DNA from: Thiomonas sp.
GTDB lineage: Bacteria; Pseudomonadota; Gammaproteobacteria; Burkholderiales; Burkholderiaceae_C
Direction of reading: 5' to 3'
Assembly: GCA_028706735.1 (NCBI GenBank)
Contig: JAQTVS010000071.1
Coordinates: 1 to 10,518 of the forward strand
Length of the DNA stretch: 10,518 nt
The notes beneath the pieces are model-generated. The model saw only the letters and a program-made list of their open reading frames with translations. It was not told the DNA's origin and made no database searches. Every line of letters begins with the position of its first letter. Position 1 is the stretch's first letter. The translations under genes were made by a program, and so were the position numbers. Positions 5,531-10,518 of the stretch are shown piece by piece.

Positions 5531-6841
5531 ATGAAACCTTTACAGATTGCCCTCTTGGGCGCAGGCACGGTGGCCAGCGGCGTGGTGACGGTGCTGGCGC
5601 GGAATCAGGAAGAATTGCAACGCCGTGCCGGGCGCGGCATTGCGATCGCAGCGATTGCGGCGCGCAACCCCGGCAAGGCGCGCGCGGCTTTGGGCGGCGC
5701 ATTGCCCATCACCACCGATTTCATGGCGCTGGCCACCCGGCCCGACATTGACATCGTGGTCGAACTCATGGGCGGCATCAGTTCGGCGCGGGAGTTGGTG
5801 CTGGCCGCGATTGGTGCGGGCAAGCACGTGGTCACGGCGAACAAGGCCTTGCTCGCCCTGCATGGCAACGAGATCTTCGCCGCAGCGCAGGCCAAGGGTG
5901 TGATGGTGGCCTTCGAGGCAGCGGTGGCGGGTGGCATTCCCATCATCAAGGCGGTGCGCGAAGGGCTGGCGGGCAACCGGATCGAGTGGATCGCCGGCAT
6001 CATCAATGGCACGACCAACTTCATCCTGTCCGAGATGCGCGACAAGGGGCTGGATTTCGCCACTGCGCTTAAGCAGGCGCAGGCGCTGGGCTACGCCGAG
6101 GCCGACCCGACCTTCGACATCGAAGGCGTGGACGCGGCGCACAAGGCCACAATCCTTTGCGCCATCGCGTTTGGCGTGCCGGTGCAGTTTGACAAGGCTT
6201 ATGTCGAAGGCATCACCGCGCTGCAGGCGGCGGACATTCGCTACGCCGAGCAACTGGGCTATCGCATCAAGTTGCTGGGCATCACCAAGCATACCGACAA
6301 GGGCATCGAGTTGCGCGTGCATCCGACGCTGATTCCAGCCACACGCCTGATCGCCAATGTCGAAGGTGCGATGAACGCGGTGGTGGTGCAGAGCGACGCG
6401 GTGGGCCCGACCCTGTATTACGGCAAGGGCGCGGGCTCGGAGCCCACGGCCTCCGCCGTCATCGCCGATCTGGTGGACGTGACCCGGCTGCACACCGCCG
6501 ATCCCGAGCACCGCGTGCCGCATCTGGCCTTCCAGCCCGACGCGATGAGCGACCTGCCCATCCTGCCGATGGACCGGGTGGTCACCGCCTATTACCTGCG
6601 GCTGCGCGTGGCCGACCGGGCCGGCGTGCTGGCCGATCTCACCCGCATCCTGGCTGAAGAGGGCATTTCCATCGACGGCCTGATCCAGCGCGAAGCCGGG
6701 GAGGGCGAGCATCAGACCGACGTCATCATGCTCACCCACGATACGCAGGAGGCGCGCATGAACGCCGCCATGGCATGCATGCAGGCCTTGCCCAGCGTGC
6801 ATGCGCCCATCGTGCGCATTCGTAAAGAGGAGCTGCGCTGA
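5531..6841 (+). CDS. hom: Homoserine dehydrogenase with C-terminal ACT domain
   Basis: The enzyme reduces aspartate semialdehyde to homoserine with NAD(P)H, the branch step toward threonine and methionine. The 436-residue protein has three parts. The N-terminal Rossmann domain has the glycine loop GAGTVASG (10-17). The catalytic domain has ANKALLA with K105, GIINGTTNFIL (157-165 region) and EADPTFDIEGVDAAHK, in which E190, D196, D201 and K205 correspond to the substrate-binding and catalytic residues of the yeast enzyme. The C-terminal ACT domain (about 351-430, YYLRLRVADRAGVLADL) usually mediates feedback inhibition by threonine. It is a stand-alone Hom, not fused to aspartokinase. No clear Shine-Dalgarno precedes the ATG at 5531, 18 bases past alaA. 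Its TGA shares one base with the thrC ATG (TGATG), which suggests translational coupling. Confidence 0.97.
   Translation: MKPLQIALLGAGTVASGVVTVLARNQEELQRRAGRGIAIAAIAARNPGKARAALGGALPITTDFMALATRPDIDIVVELMGGISSARELVLAAIGAGKHVVTANKALLALHGNEIFAAAQAKGVMVAFEAAVAGGIPIIKAVREGLAGNRIEWIAGIINGTTNFILSEMRDKGLDFATALKQAQALGYAEADPTFDIEGVDAAHKATILCAIAFGVPVQFDKAYVEGITALQAADIRYAEQLGYRIKLLGITKHTDKGIELRVHPTLIPATRLIANVEGAMNAVVVQSDAVGPTLYYGKGAGSEPTASAVIADLVDVTRLHTADPEHRVPHLAFQPDAMSDLPILPMDRVVTAYYLRLRVADRAGVLADLTRILAEEGISIDGLIQREAGEGEHQTDVIMLTHDTQEARMNAAMACMQALPSVHAPIVRIRKEELR
6827..6832 (+). promoter_or_regulatory. Shine-Dalgarno of thrC inside the end of hom
   Basis: GAGGAG lies within the last hom codons, eight bases before the thrC ATG at 6841. 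Ribosomes finishing hom at the overlapping TGATG could reinitiate here. Confidence 0.7.
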
Positions 6842-8283
6842 TGCGTTACTTGAGCACACGCGGCGAGTCCGCCACCCGCGGGTTTTCCGACATTCTGCTT
6901 GAAGGACTCGCGCCCGATGGCGGGCTCTACCTGCCCGAGCGCTATCCGCAGATCGACGCTGCCACCCTGGCGCAATGGCGTGGGCTGTCCTATGCCGATC
7001 TGGCGCATGCAATCCTGTCGCGTTTCATCACCGACATTCCCGCGGACGATCTGCGTGGCCTGATTGCCAAGACCTACACCGCCGAGGTGTTCGGCGGCGA
7101 TGCGCGCATCGCCCCGCTCAAGCCCCTGAAAGGCGACCCAGGCATGGCGCTGCTGGGCCTGTCCGAAGGGCCGACGCTGGCGTTCAAGGACATGGCCATG
7201 CAGTTGCTCGGCAATCTGTTCGAGTACGCACTGGCCCGCCAGCACGCCGAACTGAACATCCTCGGCGCCACTTCGGGCGATACCGGCAGCGCGGCCGAAT
7301 ATGCCATGCGCGGCAAGCGCGGCATCCGTGTGTTCATGCTCTCGCCCTTCGGCAAGATGAGCGCGTTCCAGACCGCGCAGATGTACTCGCTGGCCGACGC
7401 CAACATCCACAATATCGCGGTGCAGGGCGTATTCGACGATGCGCAGGACATGGTCAAGGCCGTGTCCAACGATCTCGACTTCAAGCGCCGCTGGCGCATC
7501 GGCACGGTCAATTCCATCAACTGGGCGCGGCTGGCGGCGCAGATCGTCTATTACTTCGCCGGCTATTTCCAGGCCACGCGCAGCAATGGCGAGCAGGTCA
7601 GCTTCACCGTGCCCTCGGGCAACTTCGGCAACATCTGTGCAGGCCATGTGGCGCGCATGATGGGCCTGCCGATCCGCAAGCTGGTGCTGGCCACCAACGA
7701 GAACAACGTGCTCGACGAGTTTTTCCGCACTGGCCTCTATCGCCCGCGCAAGTCGGCGGAAACACACCACACCTCCAGCCCGTCGATGGACATCTCCAAA
7801 GCCTCGAACTTCGAGCGCTTCGTGTTCGATCTGCTGGGCCGCGACGCCAGGCGGCTGAACGCGCTGTTCTCCACCGAGCTGCAGCAAAAAGGCCTGTTCG
7901 ACCTGTCCGCCGACCCGGCGTTTTCCAAGGTGGGGACAGAGTATGGATTTGCCTCCGGCAGCAGCACCCATGCCGATCGCCTGGCCACCATCCGCAGTGT
8001 GTGGCAGGGCAGCGCGATGTTGATCGACACCCATACCGCGGACGGCGTGAAAGTCGCGCGCGCGCACCAGGAGCCCGGCATTCCCATGCTGGTGCTCGAA
8101 ACCGCGCTGGCCGCAAAATTTCCCGAAACCATCCAGGAAGCGCTCGGCGTCGCTCCGCCCCGGCCCGCATGCCTGGAGGATCTGGAGCGTCGCCCGCAGC
8201 GCTTCGCGGTCATGCCGACCGAGGTGGAGGCGGTGAAGTCCTACATCGCCATGCACTGCACCACGGGGGCAACCGTCGTCTGA
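6841..8283 (+). CDS. thrC: Threonine synthase
   Basis: This PLP enzyme converts O-phosphohomoserine to threonine and phosphate, the last step of threonine synthesis. The 480-residue protein opens with the family's MRYLSTRG and an N-terminal threonine-synthase domain. The PLP-binding lysine is K116 in LAFKDMAMQ, the cofactor-contacting loop is ATSGDTGSAA (143-152), and the phosphate-binding PSGNFGN lies at 258-264. This is the longer fungal/enterobacterial-like class, not the short plant-like class activated by S-adenosylmethionine. Homoserine kinase, which makes the substrate, is not in this window and must be encoded elsewhere. The gene overlaps hom by one base at its start and mobB by one base at its end (TGATG in both cases). 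Confidence 0.97.
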   Translation: MRYLSTRGESATRGFSDILLEGLAPDGGLYLPERYPQIDAATLAQWRGLSYADLAHAILSRFITDIPADDLRGLIAKTYTAEVFGGDARIAPLKPLKGDPGMALLGLSEGPTLAFKDMAMQLLGNLFEYALARQHAELNILGATSGDTGSAAEYAMRGKRGIRVFMLSPFGKMSAFQTAQMYSLADANIHNIAVQGVFDDAQDMVKAVSNDLDFKRRWRIGTVNSINWARLAAQIVYYFAGYFQATRSNGEQVSFTVPSGNFGNICAGHVARMMGLPIRKLVLATNENNVLDEFFRTGLYRPRKSAETHHTSSPSMDISKASNFERFVFDLLGRDARRLNALFSTELQQKGLFDLSADPAFSKVGTEYGFASGSSTHADRLATIRSVWQGSAMLIDTHTADGVKVARAHQEPGIPMLVLETALAAKFPETIQEALGVAPPRPACLEDLERRPQRFAVMPTEVEAVKSYIAMHCTTGATVV

Positions 8284-8804
8284 TGAAAGTCGTCGGCTTT
8301 GCCGGATTTTCCGGCAGTGGCAAAACCACGCTGGTCGAAACGCTGGTGCAGCATTTCGTCCTCGACGGCCTGCGCGTTTCGGTGCTCAAGCACGCGCATC
8401 ACCGCTTCGATATCGATCATCCGGGCAAGGACACATGGCGTCACCGCGAGGCGGGCGCGCATGAGGTGCTGGCCGCGTCTGACGCGCTGATTGCGCTGCA
8501 ACGCCGCCTGCCACAGCCGCAGGAACTTGGCGTGCCCGAACTGCTGCGCATGCTCGACCCCCAGGTCGACTGGGTGTTTGTCGAAGGCTTCAAATACGCG
8601 CGTTTGCCCAAGATCGAGGTCTGGCGCTCCAGCACCGGGCGGCCGCTGTGCTACCCCGACGATCCGCAGATTCTGGCTCTTGCCACCGACTCGCCGCAGC
8701 ATCTTCCCGCGCCCGTCCCTGCGGCGATCCTTGATATCAACACCCCGGCTGCCGTGGGCGCCTGGTTGTTGGACAATGCCTGCAAATTCGACTATCAGCC
8801 ATGA
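8283..8804 (+). CDS. mobB: Molybdopterin-guanine dinucleotide biosynthesis adaptor MobB
   Basis: This is a 173-residue P-loop GTP-binding protein that assists MobA in turning molybdopterin into the guanine dinucleotide cofactor. The Walker A loop is GFSGSGKT (8-15). The MobB signature KHAHHRFDIDHPGKDTW (36-52) and RHREAGA (53-59) follow, and a Walker B-like strand WVFVEGFK lies at 97-104. The start is the ATG at 8283, which shares its A with the thrC stop; the frame is open far upstream, but those codons are antiparallel to no known domain and lie inside thrC in another frame. The 3' end overlaps moeA by four bases (ATGA). MobA is not in the window. MobB is dispensable for cofactor synthesis in E. 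coli, so its exact contribution is uncertain. Confidence 0.94.
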   Translation: MKVVGFAGFSGSGKTTLVETLVQHFVLDGLRVSVLKHAHHRFDIDHPGKDTWRHREAGAHEVLAASDALIALQRRLPQPQELGVPELLRMLDPQVDWVFVEGFKYARLPKIEVWRSSTGRPLCYPDDPQILALATDSPQHLPAPVPAAILDINTPAAVGAWLLDNACKFDYQP

Positions 8805-10054
8805 CTGCTCCTGCCTCTGCCCTGATCGATCCGGATCTCGCCCTGCAGCGCCTGCTTGCTGCGGCACGCCCAATCGTTGAGACCGACACCCTGCCCATTT
8901 CCGCCGCGCTGGGGCGCGTGCTGGCGCAGGACGTGCGCTCCTCCATCGACGTGCCGCCCGCCGACAACACCGCGATGGACGGCTACGCCCTGCGCAGTTC
9001 GGACGTGTCTGCCGTTGGCGTGCGCTTGCCGGTGAGCCAGCGCATTCCGGCCGGCGCCCTGCCGCTGCCCCTGCAAGCGGGCACAGCGGCGCGCATTTTT
9101 ACCGGCGGGTTCATTCCGCCGGGTGCCGATGCCGTGGTCATGCAGGAGCAATGCACTGTCGAGGGCGATGCAGTGTGCATCAACACCCAGCCCAAACCGG
9201 GTGACTGGGTGCGGCGGCGCGGGCTGGACGTGGAGGCGGGCAGCGTGGTGCTGTCCGCCGGGCAGCGTCTGCGCCCGCAGGATTTGGGGCTGGCGGCTTC
9301 CGTTGGCGTGGCGGCGCTGACCGTGCGCCGCAGGCCGCGCGTGGCCATTCTGTTCACCGGCGACGAACTCGCCATGCCGGGCGAGCCGCTGCGCCCCGGC
9401 GCCATCTACAACTCCAACCGCTTTGTCATCCAGGCGCTGCTGCAGGCCGCGGGTTGCGAGGTGACGGATTTCGGCATCGTTCCAGACCGGATCGACGCCA
9501 CCCGCGCCGTGCTGCGCCAGGCCGCGCAGCAGCATGATCTCATCGTCTCCACCGGCGGCATGTCGGTCGGCGAGGAAGATCATGTCAAGCCCGCAGTGCA
9601 AGCCGAGGGCGCGCTGGATTTGTGGCAGATCGCCATGAAGCCGGGCAAGCCGCTGGCCTATGGCCTTGTGCGCCGCGAGGCGGGCCAGGGTGAAGGGGTG
9701 CAGGGCGCCGTGGCCGCGTTCATTGGCCTGCCGGGCAACCCGGTGTCGAGTTTCGTCACCTTCCTGCTGTTTGTCCGTCCCTACCTGCTCGCGCTGCAAG
9801 GCGTGGCGCAGACGGCGCGGGTCAGCCAACCTGTGATCGCCGCGTTCGACTGGCCCCGTCCCGACAAGCGGCGCGAATACCTGCGCGTGCGGCTCAACGC
9901 CCAGGGCGAGGCCGAGCTGTTTCCCTCGCAGAATGCCGCCGTGCTCACCTCCACCGTCTGGGCGGACGGGCTGGTGGACAACCCGCCGCAGCATCCCATC
10001 CAGCGTGGCGATACCGTGCGCTATCTGCCGTTTTCCTCTCTGTTGCAAGGCTGA
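8801..10054 (+). CDS. moeA: Molybdopterin molybdenumtransferase MoeA
   Basis: MoeA inserts molybdate into adenylylated molybdopterin, releasing AMP and giving active molybdenum cofactor. The 417-residue protein has the usual layout. The N-terminal regions carry PADNTAMDGYALR (D60 in MDGYA is the conserved active-site acid) and RIFTGGFIPPGADAVVMQE (98-116). The MoCF-binding domain (about 179-325) carries FTGDEL (185-190), YNSNRFV, STGGMSVGEEDHVK (250-263), KPGKPLAYG and GLPGNPVSS (309-317). A C-terminal beta domain follows. The length is typical (E. coli 411). The ATG overlaps the mobB stop (ATGA), and no separate Shine-Dalgarno is evident, which suits coupled translation. moaD follows after three bases. 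Confidence 0.97.
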   Translation: MTAPASALIDPDLALQRLLAAARPIVETDTLPISAALGRVLAQDVRSSIDVPPADNTAMDGYALRSSDVSAVGVRLPVSQRIPAGALPLPLQAGTAARIFTGGFIPPGADAVVMQEQCTVEGDAVCINTQPKPGDWVRRRGLDVEAGSVVLSAGQRLRPQDLGLAASVGVAALTVRRRPRVAILFTGDELAMPGEPLRPGAIYNSNRFVIQALLQAAGCEVTDFGIVPDRIDATRAVLRQAAQQHDLIVSTGGMSVGEEDHVKPAVQAEGALDLWQIAMKPGKPLAYGLVRREAGQGEGVQGAVAAFIGLPGNPVSSFVTFLLFVRPYLLALQGVAQTARVSQPVIAAFDWPRPDKRREYLRVRLNAQGEAELFPSQNAAVLTSTVWADGLVDNPPQHPIQRGDTVRYLPFSSLLQG

Positions 10055-10057
10055 ACC

Positions 10058-10315
10058 ATGCGAGTGCAAGTGCGTTACTTCGCCAGCGTGCGCGAAATCG
10101 TCGGCCTGACGCAAGAGACCCACGATCTGCCCGAAGCCGTGCAGACCGTCGGCCAGGCGCGCGACTGGCTGCGGGCGCAGGGGGGGCGCTACGCCCTGGC
10201 GCTGGCCGCTGACAAGCCGCTGCGCATGGCCTGCAATCAGGTGATGTGCGATCCGCAGACGGCCCTGCAGCCCGGCTGCGAGGTGGCTTTTTTCCCTCCG
10301 GTCACAGGCGGCTGA
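10058..10315 (+). CDS. moaD: Molybdopterin synthase small subunit MoaD (sulfur carrier)
   Basis: This is an 85-residue ubiquitin-fold protein. It opens with the family's MRVQVRYFASVRE and ends in Gly-Gly (residues 84-85, PPVTGG). The terminal glycine is adenylylated and converted to a thiocarboxylate by MoeB plus a sulfur donor, then gives up sulfur to cyclic pyranopterin monophosphate in the MoaD/MoaE complex. AAGG at 10047-10050, seven bases before the ATG, is a reasonable Shine-Dalgarno and lies in the end of moeA. moaE, its partner subunit, begins four bases after the stop. Confidence 0.95.
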   Translation: MRVQVRYFASVREIVGLTQETHDLPEAVQTVGQARDWLRAQGGRYALALAADKPLRMACNQVMCDPQTALQPGCEVAFFPPVTGG

Positions 10316-10319
10316 AGAC

Positions 10320-10518
10320 ATGACGCCGATCACCGTCCGCATCCAGGCCGCGCCGTTCGATCTTGGCGCGCAAACGCAGGCACTGCGCGCCGGACGGCCA
10401 GAGGTGGGGGCGATCGCCAGCTTCATCGGCCTGTGCCGCGACCATCATCTTGGAGTCTGCGATCCGGGCCATGTGCAGGCGATGGAACTGGAGCATTACC
10501 CCGGCATGACCGAGCGCG
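10320..10518 (+). CDS. moaE: Molybdopterin synthase catalytic subunit MoaE (3' end cut by the window)
   Basis: Sixty-six codons are visible from the ATG at 10320 before the window ends. The N terminus MTPITVRIQAAPFDLGAQ is followed by VGAIASFIGLCRDHH (29-43) and MELEHYPGMTE (55-65), which are family hallmarks. MoaE binds two molecules' worth of sulfur from MoaD and completes the dithiolene of molybdopterin. The catalytic lysines lie downstream of the visible part and cannot be checked. The spacing to moaD is four bases with only a weak GAAG before the start, so translation may depend on moaD. Family length is about 150 residues, so roughly 80-90 remain outside. Confidence 0.93.
   Translation, partial: MTPITVRIQAAPFDLGAQTQALRAGRPEVGAIASFIGLCRDHHLGVCDPGHVQAMELEHYPGMTER

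Noticed and set aside
5540..7012. Open minus-strand frame of 490 codons opposite hom
   Set aside because: Shadow frame of a well-supported gene; composition is His/Arg-rich without motifs or a ribosome-binding site.
6712..8256. Open minus-strand frame of 514 codons opposite thrC
   Set aside because: Same artefact of GC-rich codon bias; thrC on the plus strand has all its catalytic motifs.
6975..8282. Upstream open extension of the mobB frame, which would give a 609-residue protein
   Set aside because: The extension lies in thrC in another frame, is low-complexity and Arg/Ala/His-rich, and the MobB family starts at the ATG at 8283.
8795..10426. Open minus-strand frame of 543 codons opposite moeA, moaD and the start of moaE
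   Set aside because: It runs across three recognised genes on the other strand and has no recognisable domain.

Overview
The window reads as an ordinary, gene-dense stretch of a GC-rich betaproteobacterial (Burkholderiales-like) chromosome. This rests on the gene set and order, the form of the proteins (a PIN-PhoH protein starting MPLP, an AlaA-type aminotransferase, and a Hom/ThrC pair followed by molybdenum cofactor genes), and the strong G/C bias at third codon positions. I recall similar neighbourhoods in Ralstonia and Burkholderia relatives but could not search for them. No phage, transposon, CRISPR, toxin-antitoxin or defence locus is visible, and there are no rRNA or tRNA genes.

Layout. 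Bases 1-1176 (+) hold the 3' five-sixths of dnaB, the replicative helicase, cut by the window edge. It converges, with 20 bases between stop codons, on a minus-strand block. Read in its own direction, that block is a Mth938-like/DUF498 gene (4063-3689), a Bcp/PrxQ peroxiredoxin (3569-3105) and a PIN-PhoH protein (2867-1197). A rho-independent terminator (2928-2962) separates the peroxiredoxin from phoH, so phoH probably has its own promoter. A divergent intergenic region (4064-4279) then separates the minus-strand block from a long plus-strand gene run that leaves the window: alaA, hom, thrC, mobB, moeA, moaD, moaE (partial).

How the genes work together. AlaA interconverts pyruvate/glutamate and alanine/2-oxoglutarate. 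Hom and ThrC make homoserine and threonine from the aspartate branch. MobB, MoeA, MoaD and MoaE belong to molybdenum cofactor synthesis: MoaD/MoaE form molybdopterin synthase, MoeA inserts molybdate, and MobB assists guanine dinucleotide cofactor formation. From hom onward the genes overlap by 1-4 bases or are 3-4 bases apart, so they are probably co-transcribed and partly translationally coupled, although amino-acid and cofactor synthesis have no direct biochemical link.

No new system was found. The points most worth a second look are a structured stretch between bcp and phoH ending in a good terminator (possible 3'UTR-derived small RNA), a Bcp that lacks the usual second cysteine, and a GTG start for alaA fixed by a Shine-Dalgarno sequence. 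No stretch longer than 300 bases lacks a gene.
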